Below are positions 1 through 9,831 of a DNA stretch of 64,000 nt, one piece after another. Every line of letters starts with the position of its first letter. Positions within the stretch are counted from its first letter, which is position 1. Location of the stretch: contig JAGBEG010000014.1 in NCBI GenBank assembly GCA_017937095.1, forward strand, positions 1-64,000, in the 5' to 3' direction. The notes under the pieces were generated by a model. It did not search any database, was not told the DNA's origin, and worked only from the letters and a program-made list of their open reading frames with translations. Position numbers and translations under genes: made by a program. This stretch comes from Roseburia sp. (GTDB lineage Bacteria; Bacillota; Clostridia; Lachnospirales; Lachnospiraceae).

Positions 1-4
1 ATTA

Positions 5-33
5 ACTATATCATCTTTGAACTCGTTTGTCAA
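5..33 (-). promoter_or_regulatory. strong outward promoter, rRNA-operon style (P2)
   Basis: Read leftwards, the minus strand has TTGACA (33-28), a 17-bp spacer and TATAGT (10-5), so transcription would leave the window. A tract rich in A and T lies upstream, together with an inverted repeat (TTCTAAAAC at 42-50, GTTTTAGAA at 64-72). The layout resembles Lachnospiraceae rRNA promoters, but the transcribed gene is outside the window, so the rRNA link is inference. Confidence 0.55.
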
Positions 34-132
34 CAACTTTTTTCTAAAACTTTTTGAAGAAATGTTTTAGAACAGCAGCCTGCTTTCGCAGTTCTGCCCG
101 CCGCATCCGCTGTTCTCGCGGTCAGCTTGTTT

Positions 133-161
133 ATATTATCACCTTAATTTTCGAATGTCAA
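133..161 (-). promoter_or_regulatory. second tandem outward promoter (P1)
   Basis: The minus strand has TTGACA (161-156), a 17-bp spacer and TAATAT (138-133), about 128 bp upstream of the first promoter and pointing the same way. The motif AATTTTCGA occurs three times around it (146-154, 165-173 and inverted at 198-206). The last two form an 11-bp inverted repeat, ACAATTTTCGA with TCGAAAATTGT at 163-173 and 198-208. The AT-rich upstream tract could act as an UP element. The 1-246 stretch has no credible gene. Confidence 0.5.
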
Positions 162-246
162 CACAATTTTCGAAGTTTCAAAAAAGAAAGTTTTCTGTCG
201 AAAATTGTATTAATTGCGCATACAATTTATGCATTTTCCATACAGT

Positions 247-1614
247 CTACCGCATCACATAATCCATCGCATCCTTGACCGTGCGGACGCCGACCAGCCC
301 GATTCCCTTGACGTCCTTTAAGCTCTCGCGGCATACCTCCGGCAGAATGCACACCTCAAAGCCGAGCTTCTTCGCCTCCTGCACGCGCTGTTCCGCCATG
401 CTCACCGCGCGCACCTCGCCGCTTAAGCCCACTTCACCAAAGCAGATCGTCTTTTCGTCGATTGCCCGATCCTTATAACTCGATACAAGCGCAAGCACGA
501 TTCCCAAGTCAATCGCCGGTTCGTTCATGCGGATGCCGCCCGCTATATTGACATACGCGTCACAGTTTCCGAGCTGTAAGCCCAGCCGCTTTTCCAGGAC
601 CGCCATCAGAAGATTTACGCGGTTGAAATCCGTTCCCGCCGCCGTTCTGCGCGGCATTCCAAAATTGCTGTGGCACACCAGAGCCTGTACCTCCAAAAGA
701 ATCGGTCTGGTTCCCTCCATCGAACACGCCACCACAGAACCGGACGCTCCCTCCGGCTTCCCGGAGAGCATGAACTCTGAAGGATTTTCCACTTCCGTAA
801 GTCCGTCCTGCCGCATTTCAAAGACGCCGATTTCATTCGTCGAGCCGAAACGGTTCTTAACGCCCCGCAGAATGCGGTAAGCCGCATGGCGGTCGCCCTC
901 GAAATAAAGCACCGTATCGACCATATGCTCGAGCACTCTCGGTCCTGCCACCACGCCTTCCTTTGTCACGTGACCGACAATAAAAATAGAAATCCCCATC
1001 CCCTTTGCAATCTGCATGAGGATGCCTGTCGCCTCGCGCACCTGTGACACGCTGCCCGGCGCGGAAGCTACATTTTCATTGTACATCGTCTGTATGGAAT
1101 CTATGACTACAACCTTAGGTTTCTCGCGGTCGATGACCTTCTGGATCACATCCAGATTCGTTTCACAGAGCAGGCTTAAGCTGTCCCGGAAAGTTCCGAT
1201 GCGCTCCGCGCGTATCTTGATCTGCTGCAAGGATTCCTCTCCCGATATGTACAAGACCTCTGTTCCCTGCCCCGCGAGATTCCGGCACACCTGCAGGAGC
1301 AGCGTGGACTTTCCGATACCCGGATCGCCGCCCACAAGCACGAGCGAGCCCTGCACGATGCCGCCGCCAAGCACGCGGTCGAGTTCCTTTATCTCCGTGG
1401 AAATGCGCTTATCCTGCGTCATCTCAATCTGGGAAAGCGGCACTGCCTTTGCAGTCTCACTATCTGCCGCTTTTCCTTTTCCTATATTTTTCTTATCGAT
1501 CAGCTCCTCCACAAAGGTGTTCCACTCGCGGCAGCCCGGGCACTGCCCCATCCATTTCGCTGATTCATAACCGCAGTTCTGGCAGAAATATACCGTCGTC
1601 TTTCCTTTTGCCAT
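247..1614 (-). CDS. radA: DNA repair protein RadA/Sms
   Basis: RadA is a RecA-like ATPase that helps process recombination intermediates and branch migration in the cytoplasm. The 455-residue length is normal for the family. An N-terminal C4 zinc finger is visible (Cys11, Cys14, Cys25, Cys28), followed by Walker A GGDPGIGKST (95-104), Walker B with VVVIDS (about 168-173) and the RadA signature KNRFG (253-257). The C-terminal third is the Lon-protease-like domain. The start has AAGGAG seven bases upstream. It is the last gene of a minus-strand run after clpC, an order common in Firmicutes, though here two small genes lie between them. Confidence 0.97.
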   Translation of the reverse strand: MAKGKTTVYFCQNCGYESAKWMGQCPGCREWNTFVEELIDKKNIGKGKAADSETAKAVPLSQIEMTQDKRISTEIKELDRVLGGGIVQGSLVLVGGDPGIGKSTLLLQVCRNLAGQGTEVLYISGEESLQQIKIRAERIGTFRDSLSLLCETNLDVIQKVIDREKPKVVVIDSIQTMYNENVASAPGSVSQVREATGILMQIAKGMGISIFIVGHVTKEGVVAGPRVLEHMVDTVLYFEGDRHAAYRILRGVKNRFGSTNEIGVFEMRQDGLTEVENPSEFMLSGKPEGASGSVVACSMEGTRPILLEVQALVCHSNFGMPRRTAAGTDFNRVNLLMAVLEKRLGLQLGNCDAYVNIAGGIRMNEPAIDLGIVLALVSSYKDRAIDEKTICFGEVGLSGEVRAVSMAEQRVQEAKKLGFEVCILPEVCRESLKDVKGIGLVGVRTVKDAMDYVMR

Positions 1615-1642
1615 CCAAGTCTCCTTCTCTCAATCGTTCCCT

Positions 1643-2116
1643 CTAATTCGTAAATAGAAATGCAAACAGCGGAAGCAGCCCTATGCCTCCAAAAAACGTG
1701 AGAATACATACCGCGGCAATCACCGCCGCATGTCCCCCGCGCTGCAGATCCAGGTTCGTCACATGCTCTGTGGGATGCTTCGGGTCATACCACACCTCTA
1801 TGTACTGCGGATACAAGGCGCCCTTCTCGTAATTTCCTTTGCCAAAGCTATATCGCTTTGTTGTATAGGAAACTCCGCCTACTTTGTATGCATATTGCAC
1901 CTTCGCCCTGTGCCCCGCCTGGCGCCGCTCTCCTCCCGGCGCATTCTCATATGCATTTCTCAATTTCGGATTGCCAGCGGCCGCTCCGCTGGCGTGATAT
2001 AACTGATACTTTTCCTTAAACTTCTTTCGCTTCACCTTCCTGCATTGAAAGAAAATGTTCAAGCCAATGATTTCCGCAAAAACAATCACCCATATTGCAT
2101 GATAGTATGATTCCAT
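1643..2116 (-). CDS. small two-TM membrane protein, DUF3592-like
   Basis: The 157-residue protein has one hydrophobic helix at the N-terminus (about 5-23), a basic stretch, a central soluble part of about 80 residues with an IEVWYDP motif, and a C-terminal hydrophobic segment (about 128-155). This is the outline of DUF3592-like proteins, whose soluble part is an extracytoplasmic beta domain of unknown role. GAGGAG lies ten bases before the ATG. It sits 28 bp upstream of radA and may be co-transcribed with it. A terminator separates it from the upstream gene. No function can be assigned. Confidence 0.7.
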   Translation of the reverse strand: MESYYHAIWVIVFAEIIGLNIFFQCRKVKRKKFKEKYQLYHASGAAAGNPKLRNAYENAPGGERRQAGHRAKVQYAYKVGGVSYTTKRYSFGKGNYEKGALYPQYIEVWYDPKHPTEHVTNLDLQRGGHAAVIAAVCILTFFGGIGLLPLFAFLFTN

Positions 2117-2166
2117 AACCCGTTATCTCCTCTTCTTATGCCGCCAATGCGATTTCCTATTAGCTG

Positions 2167-2199
2167 AAAAAAAGACCCATCCGTTTCGGACAGGTCTTT
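2167..2199 (-). terminator. intrinsic terminator after the 136-residue gene
   Basis: On the minus strand a stem forms between AAAGACC (2199 side) and GGTCTTT with extra CCG/CGG pairing and a short AAA loop. It is followed by a run of seven T. It lies 30 bp after the stop of the gene at 2229-2639 and before the gene starting at 2116. Confidence 0.85.
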
Positions 2200-2228
2200 C
2201 CATTCATATATTCGGTTTCCCAAATTCC

Positions 2229-2639
2229 TTAACACTTCTGAATGCTGACCACTACCGGCTGCTCTCCCAGTTCAACGCTCAAGCTCAGTTTACCGCCGAG
2301 ATTCGTCTTCATTCTCCCTGCATCTGCGCCGTCAATGACAATGTCATACTCCGTCTCTCCCTCAAGCTCCACTGTCACCTGCGCGTCCTCCGGTCCCTCT
2401 ACCTGAAATTCCACGCCTGTGTCGGTCGCCTTTAATCTCTCGACCGCGGTTCCCGGAACGGATTCGTATACGAACATTCCATTGCGCTCTAACTTCGTAA
2501 TCTCCTGACAGGTCTTTACCTTATAAAGATCCCCCTGATGCTCAAAATTATCGAGCTTTGCCTTGGTGCTCAAAGAATAATCTCCAAAGCTGATTGTCCC
2601 ATCTGCCTCTGAACGAAGCAACTCACTTATAACAGCCAT
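2229..2639 (-). CDS. conserved hypothetical protein, 136 residues
   Basis: I do not recognise a characterised family. The acidic, soluble protein has no signal peptide or membrane segment. The N-terminal half (about 1-60) contains a FGDYSL stretch. The C-terminal half is a run of beta-strand-like segments rich in Val and Glu, ending QPVVVSIQKC, which suggests a small beta sandwich. The ATG is preceded by GGAGG seven bases upstream. It is followed by a terminator. An AT-rich 126-bp gap with TATAAT-like sequences separates it from clpC, so it may have its own promoter. Confidence 0.75.
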   Translation of the reverse strand: MAVISELLRSEADGTISFGDYSLSTKAKLDNFEHQGDLYKVKTCQEITKLERNGMFVYESVPGTAVERLKATDTGVEFQVEGPEDAQVTVELEGETEYDIVIDGADAGRMKTNLGGKLSLSVELGEQPVVVSIQKC

Positions 2640-2765
2640 CTTATCCTCCTGTGATAGAGCAGTGCAGGCACTCTGCAGCCTGCTTTATCGTATCAATATT
2701 GTGCTATAATTATATAATATCTGACATGCGATTTCCAGTGATTTCGACCATATTTAAGGATTTTT

Positions 2766-5219
2766 TTACTTTTCCCTCTCCTCAAAAACAATCGCATTTT
2801 TCTTCGTGGTAACAACGACTTCACTGCCCCTTTTTATGCTTCCGTCCAGAATCTTCTCTGCGAGCTTATCCTCGATTTCCTCCTGAATCTTGCGGCGCAG
2901 CGGTCTCGCTCCATATTTCGGCTCATATGCCTTTTCCACGATATACTGCTTTGCGGCATCGCGTATTACAAGCTGAATGCCAAGCTGCTCCTCGCAGCGC
3001 GCGGACAGCTCTTTTCCCATCAGTCCGACGATCTGCTTCATATCCTCTTTGTTCAGAGAACGGAAAACGATCGTCTCGTCGATACGGTTTAAGAACTCCG
3101 GTTTAAAGATCCGGCGCACTTCCTCCATGACGCTGCCCTTCATGCGCTCGTAATCCTGCTTCTCATTTTCCGTCGATGCAAATCCGAGTTTCTTCGGTTC
3201 TACAATTGCCTGTGCTCCGGCATTGGAGGTCATGATAATGATCGTATTCTTGAAATCGACCTTCCTCCCTTGCGAGTCTGTGATATGTCCGTCATCAAGC
3301 ACCTGAAGCAGGATATTGAATACATCCGGATGCGCTTTCTCGATCTCGTCGAAAAGGACGACAGAATACGGATTCCTGCGCACCTTCTCGCTGAGCTGTC
3401 CGCCATCCTCATGCCCTACATATCCTGGCGGTGAACCGATCATTTTAGAAACACTGTGCTTCTCCATATACTCCGACATATCGACCCGGATCATCGCCTG
3501 CTCCTGACCGAAAACAGCCTCCGCGAGCGCCTTGGAAATCTCCGTCTTGCCGACGCCGGTCGGTCCTAAGAACAGGAAAGAGCCAATCGGACGCTTCGGA
3601 TTCTTTAAGCCGACTCTTCCTCTGCGCACCGCCTTTGCCACGGCAGTCACAGCTTCCTCCTGTCCGATAACGCGCTGGTGCAGAGTCTTTTCCAATCTGC
3701 GCAGCCTTGCTGCCTCTCCTTCCGCCAGCTTCTTCACCGGAATCTTTGTCCAGTCAGAGACAACCTCCGCAATCTCATCCTCTCCGACTGCAAGACTCCT
3801 TCTGTGTCCTTCCCGCCTTGCCTTTGCCGCCAGTTTTTCCTGACGCTCTGTCAAAAGCTCCTTCTGCGCCTTTGCCGCGCGTGCGCTCTCGATATCGCCT
3901 GCAGAAAGCGCGTGCTCAAGCGCCGCCTCACTCTCCTTGATCTGCGCCTTTAATTCCGCAGCTTCACGCGGATCACCGCCCGCAAACAGACGCACCTTCG
4001 CCGCAGCCTCATCCATCAGATCGATTGCCTTATCCGGCAGAAATCGGTCGTTGATATAGCGCGCAGCCAGGCGCACCGAAGCCTCCACCGCCTCGTCTGT
4101 AATCGTCACCTGATGATGTTTCTCGTACTGGCTGCGCAGACCCTTTAAAATCAGCACAGCCTCCTCCTCCGATGGCTCCTCCACAACAACAGGCTGGAAG
4201 CGACGCTCTAACGCCGCGTCCTTCTCGATATATTTACGATATTCTTCAATCGTAGTCGCTCCAATGACCTGTACCTCGCCTCTGGCAAGCGCCGGCTTTA
4301 ATATGTTGGATGCGTCAATCGCGCCCTCCGCGCCGCCCGCGCCGATGATCGTGTGAATCTCATCAATAAACAGCAGGATGTTCCCCGCTTTTTTCACCTC
4401 GGCGATAATCTTCTTGATACGATCCTCGAACTCGCCGCGGTACTTGGAACCCGCAACAATCCCGGAAAGATCAAGGGAAACGACGCGCTTTCCAAGAACC
4501 GTGTCGGGAACCATGCCTGTTGTGATACGCTCCGCAATGCCCTCTACAATTGCAGTCTTTCCAACTCCCGGTTCGCCGATCAGGCACGGATTGTTCTTGC
4601 TCCTTCTGCTCAAAATCTGAATCACACGGTCAATCTCCGTCTCTCTCCCCACGACCGGATCGAGCGCGCCGCCCGCCGCAAGTTCTGTCAGATCTCTGGA
4701 ATACTGGTCAAGGAACGGCGTTCTGCCGGGCTCCTTCTTGCGCCCCGGCTTTCCGTTCTGAAAATCCTCTTTGTAAAGATTCGCATCCTCGCCCATGGCA
4801 ATCAGCGTATCTACGTACATTTTCTGAATATTCACCGAAAGCGTGTTTAACAGCCTCGATGCGACGCATTCCGTCTCCTTTATCATCGCAATCAGGATAT
4901 GCTCTGTTCCGATTTTCTCCGAATGAAAGCGGACAGCCTCTCTTCCCGCTCCCTCCAGCACACGCGCAGCGCGCGGGGAATATTCCCCCTCCTGCAAGGC
5001 GACCGGGGAAGAAGGCGCGATCAGTTCCTCAATCAGTTCCAGTACCTTTTCCGTTTCTACACCATTGTCACGCAGCACCTGACACGCTACACCGGTTCCC
5101 TCTTTCAAAAGTCCGAGCAGGATATGCTCTGTTCCGATGTAATTGTGATGCAGTGACCTTGACATTCGCGCGGCGATATCGACCGCTTTTTTCGCTTTCG
5201 CTGTATATGATGTCTGCAT
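2766..5219 (-). CDS. clpC: ClpC-type AAA+ unfoldase (Clp protease ATPase)
   Basis: ClpC unfolds substrates and feeds them to ClpP. The 817-residue protein has the whole layout: a duplicated Clp-N domain (about 1-150), a first AAA module with Walker A GEPGVGKT, a coiled-coil middle domain (about 400-470), and a second AAA module with GPTGVGKT and the GYVG pore loop. It ends with the D2-small domain. AGGAGG precedes the start. The usual Firmicutes neighbours ctsR, mcsA and mcsB are not upstream: the next gene is a surface protein. No CtsR or CIRCE operator was seen in the 63-bp gap. Confidence 0.96.
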   Translation of the reverse strand: MQTSYTAKAKKAVDIAARMSRSLHHNYIGTEHILLGLLKEGTGVACQVLRDNGVETEKVLELIEELIAPSSPVALQEGEYSPRAARVLEGAGREAVRFHSEKIGTEHILIAMIKETECVASRLLNTLSVNIQKMYVDTLIAMGEDANLYKEDFQNGKPGRKKEPGRTPFLDQYSRDLTELAAGGALDPVVGRETEIDRVIQILSRRSKNNPCLIGEPGVGKTAIVEGIAERITTGMVPDTVLGKRVVSLDLSGIVAGSKYRGEFEDRIKKIIAEVKKAGNILLFIDEIHTIIGAGGAEGAIDASNILKPALARGEVQVIGATTIEEYRKYIEKDAALERRFQPVVVEEPSEEEAVLILKGLRSQYEKHHQVTITDEAVEASVRLAARYINDRFLPDKAIDLMDEAAAKVRLFAGGDPREAAELKAQIKESEAALEHALSAGDIESARAAKAQKELLTERQEKLAAKARREGHRRSLAVGEDEIAEVVSDWTKIPVKKLAEGEAARLRRLEKTLHQRVIGQEEAVTAVAKAVRRGRVGLKNPKRPIGSFLFLGPTGVGKTEISKALAEAVFGQEQAMIRVDMSEYMEKHSVSKMIGSPPGYVGHEDGGQLSEKVRRNPYSVVLFDEIEKAHPDVFNILLQVLDDGHITDSQGRKVDFKNTIIIMTSNAGAQAIVEPKKLGFASTENEKQDYERMKGSVMEEVRRIFKPEFLNRIDETIVFRSLNKEDMKQIVGLMGKELSARCEEQLGIQLVIRDAAKQYIVEKAYEPKYGARPLRRKIQEEIEDKLAEKILDGSIKRGSEVVVTTKKNAIVFEEREK

Positions 5220-5282
5220 AGCTTCCTCCTATACTTAAAATCTCTTCCGCCAAATCATTTCTATAGATAAGATATACGTCAT

Positions 5283-7406
5283 TTACAAGTCGTTGAAATC
5301 TATGATTTCCAGATCGCCTGTCTTTTTTGTTTCCGGCGCGGACTTCGTCTTCTTTCCCGCTTTCATGGGCTTCTCTTTTTCCATTTCTGCCGGAGTTTCT
5401 TTTTCCGTATGGGCTTCTGCTTTCACCTCTGCCGGCTTCTCTCTGCGCGCCGGGGTCTCCTTTTCTGTACGGGCTTCCGCTTTCACCTCAACGGACCTCT
5501 CTCTGCGCAACGGAATCCCTTTTTCCGTCTCAACAGGCTTTTCTTCCCGTATCGGCTTCACCTTTTCCACTTGAATCGGGGCTTCTGTTTCCACGCGGGC
5601 TTCCGCTTTCACCTCTGCCGGCTTCTCCTGTCTGTTCTTCCCTGCCGAAACATCGAGCACCTTTAGCTCACGCGGCTTCTCCTTCTTCTCTTTTGCCGGA
5701 GCTTCCGCCTCATCCCCGTCAAAACGCCCATCAAGTCTCTCATCGAGATTTTCGTCGATCAGGTCATCCTGCTTTCTCCCGAAAATTCCCCGAAGTCCTC
5801 TGCCCGCTTTTCTTCCTTCTGACGGCTCAGACTCGCGGCCGTCATCATAATCGTCGTCATCATCTGAAAAATCGTCGCTGTTTCCCCCGCGGAATCTATG
5901 AATCAGAAGATTGATGATGACAATGACTAACACTGCAAGAATAAATACCAGCACTGCCATCACATTTCTGGAAAACGCCTTTTCCTCGGTGTAGCGCTGT
6001 GAAAGCGCGTCGTATTCCTCCTGCAGATATGTGATGTCCGCCTCGTCTGCCGCTTCCTCCTGCTGCACGTCTGCGGCATTCGCTCTCTGGTAAGTGCCCT
6101 CGAGTGCATCGTACTGATACCAGCCTTCTGTTCCGTCGCTATTTACCGCGTAGAAGGCGTAGAAATCAGATACAAGCTCCGTCTCCTCCTGCGTGATCTG
6201 ATACGCCGTGATATTTCCCGCATCCCCCGTGGCAAGCTCCGTCTGTACATAATTCTCCGGCATCGTAAAATCAATCGGTGCCAGAAGCGCAATCACATAC
6301 TTTTCGCCATGGCTTAACTTCACGAACGGGTAGCAGGCGTCTCTGGTGCCATCGTACACGAAGAACCGTCCCCCGGCGTCCGCCGCATCCACCGGCTTCA
6401 TCCACACAAGACCAAGCGATCCTTTGTCAAAGCTTACGCCTTTATAATCTGTTCCATGATAATTTATCGTAGTTTCCGTAAAATCAACAGGGATCTCCTC
6501 CGCTGTAAAATCGTCCGCAATCTGATATGCCGTCCCGCCGACTGTCACCGTCTCCTCCGTCGGCTCTGCCGTCTCCGGCGTCTCTTCCGGCTGCTCCTCA
6601 TCCGTCGGCTCCGCCGCAGCGCCGCCCTGCTTTGTGACATTGATCGTATAGGTCGCGGTCACTCCGTTTTCCGCCTTTACGACAACCTTAATTGTATTTG
6701 TGCCCGCTTTTAATTCTGTATTTCCCGTAACGGACTCTACGGTCGCCTTGTCGTTGACCGGAGTTGCAGACACCGCAATGCTCGTCACATCACTGCCGAC
6801 CGTCGCACTGTAGGTCGTTGTCTTTCCGGTAAACGCCGGGGAAAGCGTACCCGGCGAAATCGTAAGGCTCTTTAAGGAATTGTCCGCCGACTGCTTTCCT
6901 GTCGCCGGGCTGTCGGACGCATTTCCTCCCGCAGCCGTGCCCGCGCCTCCTGCAGTCGTGCCCGCTGTGCCTCCGGCTGCATTGTTCACCGTAACGGAAG
7001 CGCTGCTGCCGGACATGGAGTCCATTTCTTCACTTGTTTCAAAAATCACGCCGTCGTCGCCCGATACGGAAAGCGCCGAGTTGCCCGCTCCGATTGCCTT
7101 TAAGGTGACCGTATAGCTTTCCCCGGTTGCAATCACGCTGCCGCCGCCACCGCCATAAGTCATCGCGCTGCAGCTTACGAACTCCAGCACCTTTGCATCA
7201 TAGGAGAGTGTCATTTTTGCTATCGCCTTCTCACCGGACGGACCGCTCGCCTTTACTGTAACCGTAACGGTATCTCCTATATTGACAGTTCCTGACGACA
7301 CCGAGACAGATGTTGCACCGCCAGCCGCCCACACGGTGTCCGCTGTCTGCGGCATCAACAGCCACAGACACATCACCGCAAGTATGATTCCGAATTTCTT
7401 TTTCAT
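5283..7406 (-). CDS. membrane-anchored surface protein with cohesin-like domain
   Basis: The protein is about 707 residues. In order it has a signal peptide (1-28), a cohesin-like beta domain (about 32-142), a Thr/Gly/Ala linker, a cadherin-like beta-sandwich (about 177-260), a Pro/Glu linker, an unrecognised domain (285-440), a coiled coil (455-478), a TM helix (about 483-503) and a 200-residue cytoplasmic tail. The tail has an Asp run and then charged repeats built on KAEA..EKE..PA. I chose the ATG at 7406 because GGGAG lies seven bases upstream; a GTG at 7433 would lengthen it by nine residues. It lies 17 bp after the dockerin-bearing glucosaminidase, so the two are probably made together and may bind each other. 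The cohesin call is from pattern reading only. Confidence 0.75.
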   Translation of the reverse strand: MKKKFGIILAVMCLWLLMPQTADTVWAAGGATSVSVSSGTVNIGDTVTVTVKASGPSGEKAIAKMTLSYDAKVLEFVSCSAMTYGGGGGSVIATGESYTVTLKAIGAGNSALSVSGDDGVIFETSEEMDSMSGSSASVTVNNAAGGTAGTTAGGAGTAAGGNASDSPATGKQSADNSLKSLTISPGTLSPAFTGKTTTYSATVGSDVTSIAVSATPVNDKATVESVTGNTELKAGTNTIKVVVKAENGVTATYTINVTKQGGAAAEPTDEEQPEETPETAEPTEETVTVGGTAYQIADDFTAEEIPVDFTETTINYHGTDYKGVSFDKGSLGLVWMKPVDAADAGGRFFVYDGTRDACYPFVKLSHGEKYVIALLAPIDFTMPENYVQTELATGDAGNITAYQITQEETELVSDFYAFYAVNSDGTEGWYQYDALEGTYQRANAADVQQEEAADEADITYLQEEYDALSQRYTEEKAFSRNVMAVLVFILAVLVIVIINLLIHRFRGGNSDDFSDDDDDYDDGRESEPSEGRKAGRGLRGIFGRKQDDLIDENLDERLDGRFDGDEAEAPAKEKKEKPRELKVLDVSAGKNRQEKPAEVKAEARVETEAPIQVEKVKPIREEKPVETEKGIPLRRERSVEVKAEARTEKETPARREKPAEVKAEAHTEKETPAEMEKEKPMKAGKKTKSAPETKKTGDLEIIDFNDL

Positions 7407-7423
7407 TTTCGTTCTCCCAATTT

Positions 7424-9712
7424 CTATTGCCACTGGACAATCTCTGAGATTCCCAATATATGTTTCTGTAAAATAACAAGATCTTTATTGGACACTCCGC
7501 CGTCCCTGCTCGTATTCGCCGCTTCCAGATAACAGCCGGACTGCCCCTCAATTCCAAGAATCTGCTTCTGCATCAGGACAAGGTCGACATTCGACACTCT
7601 TCCGTCTCCGTTGATATCACCGTAAATCACCAGTTCATACTGCTGCACAAGCGCATTGCCTACATAAATTTCAAGCCTGCAGCCCGTACCGACCGCCCCG
7701 CTGTTCTCGCCGCCCGCCGCATTGACGATCCGCGCCGTACAGTTCTGCGCCGTCACGCCCGCAAGAATGTCGCCTGCGCTCGCTCCCGGCCGGATTCCGG
7801 TTATATAACTGCCTGTTACCGGATATGCAAGGGTAATTGATGCACCGTCCGCCACTGTGATTGCATTGCCTGCCGCCTGCGGCTGGCATCTTGCAACTGT
7901 AACTGTATAGGTTCTTGTGCTGCCGCTCTGTGAAATACAGGTAATATTAATAGTATTATTACCGTAATTCAAGGAATAATTACCTGTTCCTGACACCTGC
8001 GACGTCCCCGCGACTGCAGTCGCGCCGACATTAATTGCGGAAACATTCTCCGGTACGACCAGCGAATAGGAGGTGTTTGCTCCGCTAAAGCCCGGCGTCA
8101 GACCGTACCCGTCTATCGTGATCGACGAAAGCCAGTTATTCGGATTGCCGCTGTCCGAAAACGTTGCCGCCGATGCCGGCATGTTCGCATAGACCGGAAT
8201 CCGGAAAACAAACGCCTGGCTCTTGTCGGCATACGCTTTTCCCATGTTGCTGCCCTCGCTCATCGCCGCCTGTACATTCGTCATGTACTGGTGCGTATAG
8301 AGGCTATTCTGATATACCACGTTGAATTTCTCAAAATAAATGGTATTCTGACCCTTTTTTACATAATTGTTTGCGACGACCGATGAACCTCCGGCAATGG
8401 ACTTGTAAATCGAATCCCATCCCTGCTGTTTTGCATAGGCTAATCCGTTGACCGTCGCCGATGCATTGCTGGTCGTAAATGCCCGGACATTGAAATGGTT
8501 ATAATATCCCTCATATCCCGCATATCCACCGGAAATCAAGGGGCTCATCCCCTGCGCTCCCTGCTCCTGCTTGCAGCGCGCGGCAAGATGATAAGGGCTT
8601 ACCCCAAGGTTTCCGCCAATCTCCATAAACGTATCCACATAGCTGCGGACCGCACCGTCCGTATCCGTATAATTTCCCGCCATAAATGTGTTCGCAAGAA
8701 TATTGCCGACACCCGCCGCGTTCTGGTACTGCGCATACTCCAGCGTCTCAAACTGGAATATCTGTGTCTCATTCAGAAAATTCCGCGGATCCATACAGTA
8801 CGCAATATACTCTGACGACGCAGCTACCCAGCCTGCACCGTCAAATCCATACCACGAATTTGTCTCCCAGTTGTACGCCGCGCTGTCCGTGGACTTACGC
8901 GCGTCATTGACTGAGCTTTGTATGAGATTCCGTCCGACTACGCTCTCGTTTGCAATCACGGTATTCCAGTCGAGTCCTGTCTGTACCGGCACGAACTGCC
9001 AGTTCGGGTATTTCTGGTGAAGCGCCAGAAGCTGGCTGCAATAGTTCTCCGGGAAACCTGCCGCCTGCAATGACTGGATATATTCACTGTCAGCCGCAGA
9101 GACGGTCGTTCCCGCCGTGCCGCTGTCCGACGCACCATTCACCGATACATAATCGGCGCACATCCAGCCCGTATAGGAATTGCCGCCGACCGTAAGCGAC
9201 ACATTGTACCATTTCATGCCGCCCGCTTCCTGCTGCCCCAGTATGGAAACCACCTGTCCTTTGTAGACCTTCGTCACTGCCGAATAAGATGTCCCAGCGC
9301 CGGAACGCACATACACGCCAAGATTTGTGTTCGCTACGACGCCGCTTGTTCCCGCCGCGCCTGCCGAAGGCTGGCTTCCGGCGTTATCCGCCGTCTGGAG
9401 CGTGACAAAATCCGACCGGATATAGCCCGTCATACCGGACACCTGAATCTGATACCATGTATAACCGTCCGATCCCACAGCCTCTTCGATTACCGTCACG
9501 GCTGTTCCCGGATAGAGCAGCGTCACCTTCGCCCCGTCTACGGGCGCGCTGCGCACACGCACAGGACCGTCGTTGACCGTTCCCGCCACCGGTGTGTATG
9601 CATATACGGAAACTGTATCTTCCAAAACAGACAGACCGGCAGCCATCATTCCAAAACAGATGACTGCCAGCAAAATCCATTTGTGCTTTCTTCTATAGAA
9701 AGGCTCGCTCAT
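7424..9712 (-). CDS. secreted SH3b-glucosaminidase with C-terminal dockerin
   Basis: The 762-residue protein is a predicted cell-wall hydrolase (endo-beta-N-acetylglucosaminidase type). A signal peptide (about 10-38) is followed by two bacterial SH3 domains (about 40-110 and 120-195). Next is a glucosaminidase domain (about 205-490) with the ARCKQEQG segment expected near the active site. A cadherin-like beta-sandwich (about 510-600) precedes a type I dockerin (698-762). The first dockerin calcium loop reads DINGDGRVSNVD; the second (NTSRDGGVSNKD) is slightly degenerate. The start has GGAGG six bases upstream. It is first in an operon with the cohesin-like protein downstream, which suggests the enzyme is docked on the membrane-anchored partner. 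Confidence 0.88.
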   Translation of the reverse strand: MSEPFYRRKHKWILLAVICFGMMAAGLSVLEDTVSVYAYTPVAGTVNDGPVRVRSAPVDGAKVTLLYPGTAVTVIEEAVGSDGYTWYQIQVSGMTGYIRSDFVTLQTADNAGSQPSAGAAGTSGVVANTNLGVYVRSGAGTSYSAVTKVYKGQVVSILGQQEAGGMKWYNVSLTVGGNSYTGWMCADYVSVNGASDSGTAGTTVSAADSEYIQSLQAAGFPENYCSQLLALHQKYPNWQFVPVQTGLDWNTVIANESVVGRNLIQSSVNDARKSTDSAAYNWETNSWYGFDGAGWVAASSEYIAYCMDPRNFLNETQIFQFETLEYAQYQNAAGVGNILANTFMAGNYTDTDGAVRSYVDTFMEIGGNLGVSPYHLAARCKQEQGAQGMSPLISGGYAGYEGYYNHFNVRAFTTSNASATVNGLAYAKQQGWDSIYKSIAGGSSVVANNYVKKGQNTIYFEKFNVVYQNSLYTHQYMTNVQAAMSEGSNMGKAYADKSQAFVFRIPVYANMPASAATFSDSGNPNNWLSSITIDGYGLTPGFSGANTSYSLVVPENVSAINVGATAVAGTSQVSGTGNYSLNYGNNTINITCISQSGSTRTYTVTVARCQPQAAGNAITVADGASITLAYPVTGSYITGIRPGASAGDILAGVTAQNCTARIVNAAGGENSGAVGTGCRLEIYVGNALVQQYELVIYGDINGDGRVSNVDLVLMQKQILGIEGQSGCYLEAANTSRDGGVSNKDLVILQKHILGISEIVQWQ

Positions 9713-9831
9713 TTATTTCCTCCGCAATCCTGATAACTTGCATATTTCGCCAGTAATTCAGTCTCATTATAGGAGATTCTATATGACGCGTCAACCTAAA
9801 TATAGTATTTTTCTGCCACCAACCACAACAT

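Noticed and set aside
5220-5282. CtsR or CIRCE operator before clpC
   Set aside because: No GGTCAAA repeat or CIRCE inverted repeat is present in the gap.
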